Assembly: GCF_901000735.1 (NCBI RefSeq)
Contig: NC_081547.1
Span: 12,994,091 to 13,058,090 of the forward strand
DNA: 64,000 nucleotides
Direction of reading: 5' to 3'
Source: Corylus avellana
Taxonomy: Eukaryota; Streptophyta; Magnoliopsida; Fagales; Betulaceae
The translations under genes were made by a program, and so were the position numbers. Position 1 is the first letter of the stretch. The number at the start of each line of letters is the position of its first letter. The notes under the pieces were generated by a model. That model worked only from the letters and a program-made list of their open reading frames with translations, did no database searches and was not told the origin of the DNA. Shown here piece by piece: positions 22,936 to 34,871 of the stretch.

Positions 22936-23188
22936 ATTCATTTATGCTGAAAGCTTATTCCCATTTTGGTAAACATGGAAACTCTATTTATTCTTCTTTT
23001 TGTCCTTTTTAAAATAGTTCTCAAACTTTTTCTTTCACATCATGCCTAGCGTCCTAATTGGATAAAAGCATTCACCCCCTTTCTAAAATGAACTTGCGGT
23101 ACAAACTTTCCATTGGGCACATTGATGTTTTTTTTTTTTTTTTTGTCAAATGCTTTTCACACTTTCGCTCTTTCTTTGCAGAATTCTA

Positions 23189-23931
23189 ATGACAGATAAC
23201 AGTATCAGTGATGATGACACGATAACATCAGTTGATAATTCAGTTGAAAAGCTTCCTGATCATCTCCTGATAGAAATTTTCATTCGAGTTCCTGTCTCAG
23301 ATTGGGCACATATATCATGTGTGAAAAAGCAATGGGCCAATTTGTTTCGTGGAGAATGCTTGTGGCAAGCTGCTCTAATCAAGACTTATCCTTTGGCTAT
23401 CCAAGCTAAAAGGTGGCCTGGACCTATCCCTCGAGGATTAAGCCAAAGGTAGAGTGTAGTCCCTTTATTTTCTGGTATTCATATAATTTTAATTTCTCAG
23501 AAATTCTCGGAGCAACGTTTAGTTTATAGTTTCATGGCTTGGAGAAAGGCTATGCAAATTGATGGAAATTGATTATTACCTTCTAAAGGAAATGATCTTT
23601 CTGATATTTTGATGTGCGGCTTAGAAATTATTTGGGCAATCATTTAGAGCCTTTAGGCTTAGCTTTATTATCTTTACATCTTTGATAGATAGAGCCTGAT
23701 TGGTCAAATTTTGATTGAAGTTCTGCAAATGATAACTAAAAATGAGTCGCAGTATAATAATATCATTTCCTGATATTTTGATGTGCGGCTTAGGAATTAT
23801 TTGGGCAATCATTTAGAGCCTTTAGGCTTAGCTTTATTATCTTTACATCTTTGATAGATAGAGCCTGATTGGTCAAATTTTGATTGAAGTTCTGCAACTG
23901 ATAACTAAAAATGAGTCGCAGTATAATAACA

Positions 23932-23968
<37 letters not shown>

Positions 23969-26807
23969 AAGTATAACATTTCAGGAAACATAATTATAAA
24001 AAGTATGCAAAGATTGTTTCCCCTGGTTGATATCAAGTTAAGTGGATGTTTTTCTCTTCAATATCAGAAGCCTACGTTTCATAATACATGTACTTTACAA
24101 TATACATATGCCCATTACATTAGCTGACCCGCTACTTATGAAGTGGAATGAATTCTTTATAAAACGTCCACACCTTTAGCTGTTTGTGATGCATTTGGCA
24201 TATTCCTCTGTTGTGCATCATTTATCAGACCCTGCATTCCTGTAGTAAGATGAATTGCAACAGATTAAAAAATACATTTCAGGATCTTACTCAGCATCAA
24301 AACTATAAATATTAATTTGGGTATATTCTGGCTGATAACAAGCTGTAAACTAAAATCAGCTTTGTTAAACTAGAAAGGTAGATGAGAAAAATGGGAGTTA
24401 GTGAAGAGCAGGGTAGATCAGTCTAGCCATCAGAGGGTTCTTAGGCGTCAGAACTACAAGAAAGATGCATGACACATCAAACAAAGCAGCAGTTTGGTCA
24501 ATATTTCTTTAGCTACAGCAAATATCAATACATAACTTGTAGGACCTTATCAACTAACATATGGACCAAATTTCTCCTGGTAAACTAAACTTGGCCCAAG
24601 AGTAAATTCAAGACCCACAAACTGAGCCAAGTTAAAAAATAATCCCACAAAATAAACCCAAACATGGACCAGCCTAAACTCAAAAAATCCGCGGTATTGA
24701 CTACAGCTCCTTAAGCTAGTTCCTGACATTTGCCCAATAACTATGTCAACACTCGGATGGTTTTTTTAAAATGCCCACAAATTATTTTTCCTTTTTAATA
24801 ATTCGAAGTGCTACTACTATGCTTTATAACATGATTGCAGTGGAATTTTGGCTATAATTTTTAATTTTACTTTTTTGGTAAATTAACAACATCAAATACA
24901 TTAACGAGAGCATCAAAGGTAAGTACCATTACATTCCCATAATCATAAACATATAGTTCATAGGTCAATGATCACAACAAATGTAATCCGAAATATATCT
25001 CACTACATATCCATCATCAAAATAGTGAATAGATTCATTATATCACAAAAAGGCACTAAGTGCCATCCACCGTCTAGATAGTCATGCTAAAATCCTCCAA
25101 GAAACTATATATGCTAATCATATAAATTCAAGTAGTCTTGTTTACCTCCTATTCCTCTTGTCGAACCTCTAATTATGTACCTGTAAAACAACGTTTTACA
25201 GGTGGAAGGGGTAATTCCACGACTTAGTAAGCAAACGTTACTTGCAAGCCGTATATGAAATGAGCCCTTGTTAGAAAACACATGAATAAAATGTTTTCAT
25301 GCAATGACTTCCATAAAGAGGTAATCAATGCATAAAAAGTATTCCTGCTGATCCTTCGATATTGCAAGGTAACATAATTTATAAATGCAAGACATGAATT
25401 AGGACATTTTCCATTTATGTGTAAAATCCACGGTCATATATATATATAACTCTTTTCCTTGGCTGTACCCGTACAATTAAGTATTAACCACCGTACGATT
25501 AAAGTTGGTGCTTCCCGTAGGACCTCATGGTACACCCTCGTGGCTGCAGGAAATGCACTACGTACCGCATATCCTAGTGGATCGACCCAGGCTCTCCTTG
25601 GGTGGCTCACTCAACCTAGGATACACCTAAAATAGCCCCACACCGTATGTAGTTGCGTCGGCTATATATATACACTTATACATTATCATCATAACTATTC
25701 TCCTTGGCTGTACCCATACAATTAACCACCATACGGTTAAAGTTGTTGCTTCCCGTAGGACCTCATGGTACACCCCCATGGCTGTGGGAAATACACAATG
25801 TACTGCATATCCTAGTTGATTGACCAAGGCTCTCCTTGGGTGGCTCACTCAGCCTAGGATACAGCTAAAGTAGCCTCACACCATATGTTGTTGCCTTGGC
25901 TACATGTATATAGCACGAACAACGTGGATCCAATATAAACATAAAAACGCCTTAGGTTCAAACTCTTATATCATAAAATGACACATGTTTACGCAATAAC
26001 ATTTCATAACGTCATCATACATATAACTTCGTAACATTTCATAACATAGTCCACATACCCCTGTTTTCTTCATTACGTGATATAGTAAAGATTGCAAAGC
26101 ATCTAGGGCTCATAGCATGTAGAAAATATAACATTTCATGCTTGCATAAAAGTTCCCATTTTCCCTTTGCAAATTTTCATGCAATTAAATCCTTGTCTAC
26201 TTTCGCATGAGTTTACTTTGAGCATTAAGTTTCTCAGCAACTCCTCCTCTATAATAATCGGTTCAGTTGTCTGCAAATTTATCCTATAGTTAGTTGGGCT
26301 CATAAATGTAAAACCCTAATTTTTCCTCCTAATAACCATCCTCTACCTAAAGTCGCCCTAAATCCCCTTTAGTGTCGAATGTAGTGCATATGTCCTATAA
26401 GTCTTCATTCCCCCATTATTCTCTCTCTGATTTTTTTTTTTTTTGGTCCTATTTGAATGGGGGTTCAAACAAAACTAGGAACGGGGTGCTCTAAGTTATC
26501 TCATTTAGATGGCTATTGATCGAGCCTTCGAACGAGATTCCTTGATTTAATCTCATTCGAACGAGGCTACTATTCATCGTCTTTCCCAATTTCTCTTTGC
26601 CAAAGCTTCAATGTTTCCCTCACTTTTCACCTCTTCCACTTTTTCCACCTTTTCACCTAAACACTACATATCACACACACACACAACCCCAACTTCGAAA
26701 TAACAAACTCATGCACCAAAATCAACCATAACTTCAAGGAAATGAGAGACAAGGTCAAGAGTTTACCCTTTGAAGCTTGATCTTTCTCTCCTCCTAGATC
26801 CAAAAGC

Positions 26808-26845
<38 letters not shown>

Positions 26846-28277
26846 TTCTCTATGTGTGGTTCGGATGAGAATGAAGGGGGCAGTTGCATGCCCTTAAAAC
26901 CCTATACTCCAATTTTCGTCTTTTGTTTATGTTTGTTTTGCATGAAATTCAGTCTCATTCGGACAAGATTCTTTTAAACACGAGACACATGTCTTATCCT
27001 TAACTCTTTTGAACGTGGGTTAGTCCCATTATAACGGGACCTCCCAATGTGAAATTTTCACCAAGTCCTAACATTCCCTTTGCTGTAGTAGCCCCTTGCC
27101 TAAGAACCCACATTAGTTATTAATTTATTTTATTCACTTCCTTTAATCCTTCTTTCAGCATCTTGCTGAACCCCAAGTTTTAAATTTAATTTTTATGTTT
27201 TTGAAGCAGGGTGTTACATTTTTCCTCTCACAGCTTTTACAGCCCTTCAGGACTTATTGCTTGCATTGTCATCCCTTTTTTTTTAGTAACATATAATCTG
27301 TCTTTGGACCTATCATATGAAATTGAAATTCTCTCTTATATTGGTTTCAATAGCATTTAGTAGGTTTCCTCTTTAACTCACCAAAAGTATATTATTATAA
27401 GCTTACTGGCATTCTAATGGTCTCAATGAATGCCTTCAGGAGATTTACAGCTTTATACATTAGCAAACACATCTTTTCTCTGGAAGGTGAGATAGACGAG
27501 CTTGTTGGGCACACTTATCTATTTTTGAAAGAGCAACTTGAACTTTCCACTATGCCACCTCCTTCAGGGGTACTTCATGGAACCATAATTGGTGTGTTCT
27601 CTGCTCTCACTTACTTATTTTCTTGCTTGCAACCCTAATGAATTTCTAACTGAATAAGTGATTTATCATTATTTATGAGTTTGGTGGAGTGCCAATTCCT
27701 ATCTCAAATTTCATAGGTAGAAGGTCATATAAACATCTTAAAGGCTGTCACTTGCTTTTGTGTTACAGACACATGTCAACAATTTTTGTTCCATGTAATT
27801 TGAAGGCACTTGCTTGTGCCTTTCATATATTCATCGTGTTGTATTTCCGGTGTATTTGGTCTAAGATGTGTTGGCATATTCTTTAGACAAAAACATTAAG
27901 GCCCCGTTTGGTTAGCGAAATGGGTATTCCATTAGGAAAATGAATAGGTATTACTGGGAATAGAAGATGTTGGAATAAAATAATTATTTCAATTCTTTAG
28001 TTTGGTAATAACACACATGGTCTAACTGGAATTGAATCAAAATTACTAAAAAACCCCACATTATTTTAATTTTTTCTTTTTCAATTCATATTAGAAAATA
28101 AAAAAAATAAATAAACCTAAAAAATGGGTGGCTGGCCACCCACAAAACCTGCCGGGGGTGGTCACACCACCCCTGGTGCCATTGGGGGTGGCTGCACGAG
28201 CTCCGGGGGTGGCTGTAGCCACCCCAAGATGCCACGGGGGTGGTCCACCACCCCCGGACGCCTCGGAGGTAGTCTCG

Positions 28278-28308
<31 letters not shown>

Positions 28309-31300
28309 GGGTGTTTGTGTAAAATGTATTGAGGGAAATAGCTATTCCTCTCATTTTTTAGAGGAATAGCTATTCCTGTGTGCAAGGGATTAGTGATTCC
28401 CACGGGAATAACTATTCCCAAAAAATAAAAGACCATTACCAAACAAAAGAATGACTATTCCAAAGGAATAGCCGTTCCATTCCAGAGGTCTATTCCGCAA
28501 ACCAAACGGGCTCTAAGTTTAGGTCTAAGTTTAAGTTAAATGAATTGTGTCATGTTTCATTGAAGCCTTTCTACAAGGTTGTGAATACATCATCACATGA
28601 AATGATCTTTAAAATACGTTTTTTTATAGGTAGTCAAAGAAATATCATAAAAAAAAAGCGTAAGGCGCTCCTAAGCATACATGAAGTATACAAAAAGGAC
28701 ACCCAAAAAAAAAGAACGAAGAAAACACTTACAAAAACCCAACAAGAATCACCAAGAGCTTCACAATAGAAACCCTAACCCCACAAAAACTCTGGGCTAC
28801 ATTACATCACAGCAAGAGCCCTCTTGACTTTACCCCGGCTAGAACCAACTCCCCTAGCATCAAAGTTGATCGAGCACTCTAAATTCTTAAGATCCCTTCT
28901 CCCTTTTGGTTTAGAAGTAGAGATTGAAACCGCTTGACGCTGTCCCTCATCAACTAAAGTCAAGAAATCTAGAAAACCCTTCTCATCCACCCGTAAGAGA
29001 TCCCCCTAGTATGATAACACGATCTTGCATCTTGCATTGCCTCAGGGTAATCTACAACCCCCACCTTAAGATCATCCCCCTTCAAAGATTCACCCACCTC
29101 AGAGACAAAAGAATGTTGCTGAGCCCTCCAACACATACCCGACAAAAACTGTGGGGAACACCCAATTACCATTGAAAACATAAGAAACGACCTAGACGGT
29201 AGCAATGAGTACAGACGGCCACCCACAGACAAACCACCAGGAGGGGCACAAAACCCCAGCATCTTCTCACGCACAAGACCATCCCACTGATTTGAGGGAG
29301 CAAACCCACCCACGCTAGAGGAAGACGATGGACCCAACCCAACGCCACCAACCGAAGGTTGGGGAACCGAAGGACTCTGGACCACACTAGAAGTGCTCGG
29401 GATAAGGAAGGCTCATCGAAGAAAACTTATCGAAGAGGATTTCCTGACCGCACCCCTTACAAACGCCGGCACAGACTAGGCAACAGCCTCAACCAACGGC
29501 GAAGAAAGAAAACCCTACGAAGTAACCAGCGGAGCACCGATCACCGCCACAGCCTTGAACAACAAGTTCTCATCCAGCTGCACTCCTCTACTGTCCTTCG
29601 ACTTCTGAGAGTTCTGCAATGGCTTGGGTTCTGGCGGAATCAAAGTAGCTCAGACCCCTTCACCCAACACAGCCGACCTTGAAGAAGAGCCACCGATGTC
29701 ACCAAAGTACGCCAGACCACTCCCATCATTTGCCTGAAACAGGTCCAACTCCGACGAGGCGCACTGATCCTTAAAATATTAGGACGGTGAGTGGCTTAGA
29801 TATCCGGATGATTCAAGGAGGTTAGATTGGACCTTACCTAAACCCGAGGTCTTTATGTTGGGGGAAGTTTTTAAATGGTTTAAAAATATTTTTAAATTAT
29901 GCAATTTTTTAAGAATTATTGAAGATTGTTAATTCTCGTTTGAATGGTGTTGCTGAGTTGATGTGGCTGATTGCACCATGGGAAGCCCGTGGTGTAAAAC
30001 TGTGCATGTCACAAAATGTATTGTGGAATGATCACTTGAAGCTCTCATTCGAAGGACAGATCAAAACAATTGCGTGAGAAGATCATTTAAAAAAATCATT
30101 GTTCAAATGCTCCCAAGTCCGATTCAAACGAGTGGTGCATCTTTCGAGAAACTGATTTTTTAGGGTTTTTTTTATTTGTCTATAAAAATGTCATTTTCTC
30201 ACAACTTTAGTCGTTGACAGGAAATTCCTAAGACCTTAAAGAGCACAAGCCTTTTGTGAATCATTATCTTGTTCTTGAGTGAGGAAACTAAAAACCACTT
30301 GTTTTAAGTAAAATCTTGAGAAAACTTGAGAGAAAAAGATGTTTTACAATGAACATTTTTAGCTCGAGTTCTATTGTGTGAGTACTATAAAAATCTCTAT
30401 TAGAGTTCCCTTCAACAGACCACCTGAGATATTGAGATCAAATTCTTCGTCACTGCATGTGAAAAGTCTGGAGGAGTCTAAAGACATTGTATGGATAACG
30501 GGTGTGGGAAGAACCACAACATGGATTTGACGCGTGATATCAATGAACAAAAGACAAGAATCGTGGTAATTTGATCATTGAATAAGAGTGAATTGAACAA
30601 AACAAGTCTCGTAGAGTTCGGGTTTGTTTGTAAATCTATGTAATAGTTTTATAATTCTTATATATATCTTTTACTACTAATATTGTTTTGAGCTGGACTA
30701 CGTTATGTAGTTTTTCCTGTTTGGGCTTTCCACGTAAAAAAATTTTGTTTTCAATTAGTGATGCTTTTTACAGTACTTTTTTCATGTCATTGTGTTTTGT
30801 GATTTAACATATTGATCATATTTTCAATAATCTAGAATTAAAGTTGGATTTTGCTTCACATGTTTTCTAATTGACATTGTTTAACTAGTGCAATACATAT
30901 GTGAATGTTGATTTTCACTTGAAATTTCTTTGTACTGTTATGTGAATTTTTTGAATAGGACCTATTCACCCCTCTTTAGGTTTAGTAGATTGCATATTAG
31001 ATTTTTCACTCTGTAAATGTACTCATTTTTTTAATTTTGTTGCTTTGCATGTTTTTCTCTTATCAAATCCATCATCTTGTTTATTCCGTGGCGTTGGTGA
31101 GGGTATGTGAGGTTTTGTGGAAAATATGTTGGACCAAATCCATAAGAGAAATTTGGTCGTCGTGCTTAATCAATTGAACTACTAAAACTGCATATAGGTT
31201 TTATATCTAGATTGATGATTCAATAGTCATTAGTTTCTTGGTGGAGTGCCCATAACCTGAGTGTCCTCGGTACCCACTAACTAGATCTTACTAAATTTGT

Positions 31301-31968
31301 GTTTTGGCAGATCAATTTATTGCTTGTGGGAAATCAAGTGACATGGCCCATGAGCTTGCTTCACAGATCTGGTTGGCTGCTCTTGACAGTTTGGAGGAAA
31401 ATGAGCACACGTTTTGTTTGCTTAAAACTCTTGCACAAGAGGGTGATGTAAGCTACACCATTCAGAAGTTTGTCGTTAATAATTATACCTAAGGAAACTA
31501 CTCTAGAGATACTGGGAGATTTCATGAATACAGCCACATAAAGACATGTAGACGCATCTAGTTTACATGTATGTTTATGTATGTATAGAGAGAGAGAAAG
31601 AGAGAGAGAAAGAGAGAGGATCCCTTTTGCCCATTAAGAAGCTGATGTTTAGATTAAATGCTCTCATGCCTTCTAAAATGGACAAATTTTCTGTTGTGTT
31701 TGCTACGATGTTATTTTTCCGGTGCGCCGTGTATTTCTTTTGTTGCCATTCTTCCCATATTGACGTTGATTACCCATTTGCCTACCTCTACTACTTGCAG
31801 GTTTTTCTTCCATATCCTTACTCTAGATCAACCAAAGTCCAATGGAGGGTGTTTGAAAAGCTCTTCACTGATTTCCGCGACTGCTTTAGTCATGTAGATT
31901 ATTATGATGTATTGGCATGTGCCAAGAACAAGTTTCAGGCGATACCATCTGCTTGGTTAGGTTACTAG
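23189..31968 (+). CDS. Short F-box protein (4 coding exons)
   Basis: Spliced reading: 23189-23448, 27440-27591, 31311-31447, 31801-31968. All three introns are GT-AG and phases agree (2, 1, 0), giving 238 residues. Residues about 20-50 form an F-box: EKLPDHLLIEIFIRVPVSDW, then a VKKQWANLF segment. F-boxes bind SKP1 in SCF ubiquitin ligases, so the role is probably substrate recruitment (family knowledge). After it come GECLWQAALIKTYPLAI, an aromatic-rich middle and the C-terminus KNKFQAIPSAWLGY. No kelch, LRR or membrane segment is visible, so the substrate is unknown. The ATG at 23189 is preferred because an acceptor (TTTGCAG) ends at 23181; an upstream in-frame ATG at 23150 would lie inside that intron. 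Introns 1 and 2 (4.0 and 3.7 kb) carry transposons. I do not recognise a named orthologue. Confidence 0.87.
23601..23932. repeat. Tandem duplication of 169 bp in F-box intron 1
   Basis: Two nearly identical copies begin CTGATATTTTGATGTGCGGC at 23601 and 23770. They differ at a few positions (AGAAATTA versus AGGAATTA, GCAAATGA versus GCAACTGA). The second runs into an (AT)n microsatellite at about 23933-23962. High identity suggests a recent event. Confidence 0.9.
23963..24875. other. Intronic DNA, no feature recognised
   Basis: Intron 1 of the F-box gene left of the solo LTR. AT-rich, with no coding frame and no repeat boundary that I can support. Confidence 0.4.
25455..25905. repeat. Internal duplication of about 240 bp in the solo LTR
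   Basis: Two copies of a block with CTTGGCTGTACCC, CTTCCCGTAGGACCTCATGG and GGCTCTCCTTGGGTGGCTCA begin at about 25459 and 25703. They diverge by scattered substitutions and an 8-base indel (AAGTATTA). Confidence 0.85.
26807..26850. repeat. CT microsatellite
   Basis: An almost pure CT run interrupted by TTT, within the solo LTR. Confidence 0.9.
27900..28513. mobile_element. Tourist-like (PIF/Harbinger) MITE in F-box intron 2
   Basis: Inverted ends GGCCCCGTTTGGTTAGCG and (reverse of the right end) AGAGCCCGTTTGGTTTGCG, flanked by TAA (27897-27899 and 28514-28516). A 3-bp TAA/TTA duplication with a GGGCCCGTTTGG-type end is the hallmark of Tourist MITEs. Arms are also rich in GGAATAG/CTATTCC palindromes. 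614 bp, no coding capacity. Confidence 0.8.
28126..28256. repeat. GC-rich array of short hairpins inside the MITE
   Basis: Perfect or near-perfect palindromes of the form GGGGGTGG-loop-CCACCCC occur at 28126-28141, 28154-28173, 28205-28225 and 28236-28255. A degenerate unit lies near 28184. An (AT)n run at 28281-28308 follows. Base composition is opposite to the surrounding AT-rich intron. Confidence 0.8.
28619..29765 (-). mobile_element. L1-type LINE with internal deletion
   Basis: The left edge is a LINE 3' end: poly-T, then AAGCGTAAGGCGCTCCTAAG and GAAGTATACAAAAAGGAC, the same tail as at 50531 and 53815. From 28990 down to 28802 the minus strand reads DLKNLECSINFDARGVGSSR, the linker that precedes the endonuclease in the related LINE at 57060. 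After the linker's stop at 28802 the text passes straight into the 3' end. Endonuclease, reverse transcriptase and zinc-binding regions are missing. The rest (to about 29765) is Pro/Ser/Gly-rich ORF1-side sequence with stops. Confidence 0.65.
29766..31310. other. Intron remainder with LTR-retroelement-like text
   Basis: No coding frame. Possible LTR start TGTTGGGGGAAG at 29857. The segment GACCTATTCACCCCTCTTTAGG at about 30958 resembles a sequence common in plant Copia leaders (from memory). No paired LTR was found, so the element is unresolved. Confidence 0.35.
31567..31621. repeat. GA-rich microsatellite in F-box intron 3
   Basis: AGAGAGAGAAAGAGAGAG-type run inside the 353-bp third intron, just upstream of the last coding exon. 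Confidence 0.85.
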
Positions 31969-33005
31969 CCCATTTGAAATGCGTATCTTGAACCACAGCA
32001 AGTATCTGTACATATGATTGTAACTGTTGCCTTGGACCTAGCTAAGTTGTGAAAATCCCTATACAATGTAAGAGTAAAAAGAAACTGTATATTTCTTCTG
32101 TATTTCTGTGCTGTTGCCAATTGCTTTTGAGGAAAATAAGAGAAATGAAATTGAAACAGAATGATATTTTGCTTTCCAAATTATCACTCATATGTCACTT
32201 ACTCTCACAAACTTGAAGTTCATATATTTTGGATCCTATTTTGAAGTTGTGATATCAGTTTGCTTACTCCATTTAGATGGAAAAATGCGTCAAGCACTTG
32301 CTGTCAACTTTATGTGTAACGTCACTAACATCCCCTACCCCAGGCCTAGGTTAGTCCTTAGGAAACCCCCAGGAGCATGGGCTTAGAATGTCTTGCATAC
32401 CCATTTATTTGGGGACAAGTGCTACACATCTTCCTCTTATTCTTCTCTCTTCATTCTACTTTTTCAAAATCACTATTGGATCTATAGGACTCATGTAACC
32501 CTTAGGGGTATTTCGAGTGGTGGACAAAAGTGTCTTAACACTGGACCACCCGTAAATTTTGTGTTTTTCCTTTATATTGCTTTCAGTCATATTTCGGCCT
32601 CATCATTGTTTCAGCGGGTTGTGGATGTTCATAGAGGACTCTATCCAATTTGGCATTAGTTTGTTCCATCTTCTTAATGATAACGTTCCACCATGGTTCC
32701 AAGACAAAAAATTTGTTGCTCCGAATGATTCACTTTTGATACGCTATTGAACCTGACTTTGATATCAATACATGTAACATGATAGATTATTATGTTTTGA
32801 AGGAACTAATAGCTTATAGATTAGTTATAGGGAATTTAGACATTTTCAAACATAAGGTTTGGGATTATTTTCTGCTTACTATTTTTATTATTTCATTACA
32901 CTTATATAAAAAACATTACAACCCTACAGATGGAAATAAAAATTAAGTATAATAATTAAATTATTTGATTTGATTAACCATCAATTACAACTAATTCTCT
33001 AAAAG
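31969..33005 (+). other. 3' flank of the F-box gene
   Basis: Probable 3'UTR to roughly 32160 (AATAAGAGAAATGAAATTG may hold the polyadenylation signal). Beyond this is AT-rich intergenic DNA with a fragment GTGTAACGTCACTAACATCCCC at 32313 that could be retroelement debris. No gene seen. Confidence 0.4.
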
Positions 33006-34871
33006 CAGTAGCGGATCTATTTGTAGGCCAACAACGGCCACAGCCTTGCTTAAGTTTTTTTTAAAAAAATTTATTCATGAGCTTCAAGAGCTAAATATAG
33101 GCCTGCAAACGAGCAGGCTGGCTCGTGAGCTCGTTCAATACCCGCCTGAATAAGCTTGGCTCGTAATCGAGCTCGACACTGTTCAACTCGGCTCGTTATT
33201 GTACAAGCTCACTTGATTAGCAAATGACACATACCCAACTCGTCCTACTAAACTCGACGAGGGCTCGTGAGCACGACCCGATTAAGGCTTGACTCGCTCA
33301 ACAAGCCCGACTCGTTTGGGGCTCGTGAGCTCAACCTGTTTATGGATCGATTAGCTCGACTCGCCCGACTCGATTAGGGCTCGTGAACCCGACCCGCTCA
33401 ACACTCAACCCGCCTGACTCATTTATGGCTCAATCCGACCCATTTATGGCTCGTTAGATATATATTTATATCTATATTATCAATTTATTATATGATTCAT
33501 ATTTGATACTTCAGTACTTCTTATTTAGTTATTTATTTGATAGATAATACCATATAAATTATATAATTATCATTTGATCTACGTACTAATGTATTATCAT
33601 TAGATATATAATATATTACGAAGTGATTCATGTAATCTCAAATTAAGCTACTAGTTTATAATAATATTAAAAATTAAAATCAATAATATGTTTATTTATA
33701 ATTTAGAATCATAATTTAAATATAATCATAATTCATAAGTATTAACAATTTAATATTTATCCTTCAAAATATCCTTACTTGATATAAATATTAAAATAAT
33801 CTCAAATTTAGTAACTACTAAGTAGGCTCTAAGAATCTAAACAATTAAAAAACATAGGTGACAATTAGAAAGTTAGTCAACAATGTGCTCTTAATCAATG
33901 TACGTTACTCTTTAGGGTGTGACAAATGACAATTGACATCATATACAAATATACAATAATACAAACTTAAATGTTATATTAATTAATTGTATAAAATTAA
34001 ATTAGTTTAACTTAGTGTTATACTTATAAATTAATAAATTATAATATATTTATATATGATATGTTATATATATTTTCTTTTTTGAAACAATTTTATATAA
34101 TATATGATATACATCATATACTAACTTAACGTTAACAACTAACAAGTATCGAGTAAAGTATAAAAATAAATTATATTATATAATAACTATACTATGTAAA
34201 TTATAAAATTAACAAGTAAAGTATATAAATTATCTTTTAAGTTTATACTTAATATAAATTTATTTAAATTATATAAATTATACTTAATATCTTTGGACTT
34301 TGGTACTTTGTAGTTTTTAATTTTATCTTTTTAATTTAATATCTTTTAAGTTTATCTTTTAAGTTTTAAATTTATTTAAATTATATAAATTATCTTTTAA
34401 GTTTTAAATTTTTAATATTGGATTTGGTAGTTTGTATATTATGTTTAGCAGGAACTACATGCGATCAAAATCGTTTTTCATGTCTACTTGAGCTCTTGAA
34501 TCTAACGATCCGAATTGAATTAAAAAATGCTAACTTGTAATCAACACTCAAGATCATGGCTCGAAGTACGGGGCACGAATAGTGGCTGGCGCGAGTTTGA
34601 AAAAAAAAGGGTTCATCTTTCGAGGGCCTCGGTTTTAACTTGTAAACTTGGTGTATTTTTTTTAGCCGTCCGATTTAAATTAGAAAACATTGTAGCCGTT
34701 AGATTTAATGATGGAGTACAGCTGTAAGGCATGACCGGCGTGAGTGTAATCTGGTGTTTCTCGTGTCTTCATGAGCTCTTTAATCCAATGGCCTACATTA
34801 AATCAGAAAAAGTTAAATCGTAACAAACGGTCAAGATCATTTCATTTGTAGACATGGCATAGGGGTTTAGC

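Larger units (their letters stand above)
24876..27218 (-). mobile_element. Solo LTR (Gypsy type) in F-box intron 1
   Basis: On the minus strand it starts TGTAACACCCTGCTTC and ends GTTAATTTACCA, 2343 bp. It has TTTTT on both sides (24871-24875 and 27219-27223), consistent with a 5-bp duplication though low in complexity. It contains an internal duplication at about 25450-25900 and a CT-rich run at 26807-26850. No coding content. Removing it leaves an intron of about 1.6 kb. Confidence 0.7.

Noticed and set aside
28086..28442. Overlapping open frames rich in Gly/Trp/Pro on both strands
   Set aside because: They arise from the GGGGGTGG hairpin array in the MITE; composition follows the repeat.
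31658..31897. Overlapping frame across the last F-box exon
   Set aside because: Wrong frame; the real reading FLPYPYSRSTKVQWRVFEKL joins the upstream exon in phase.
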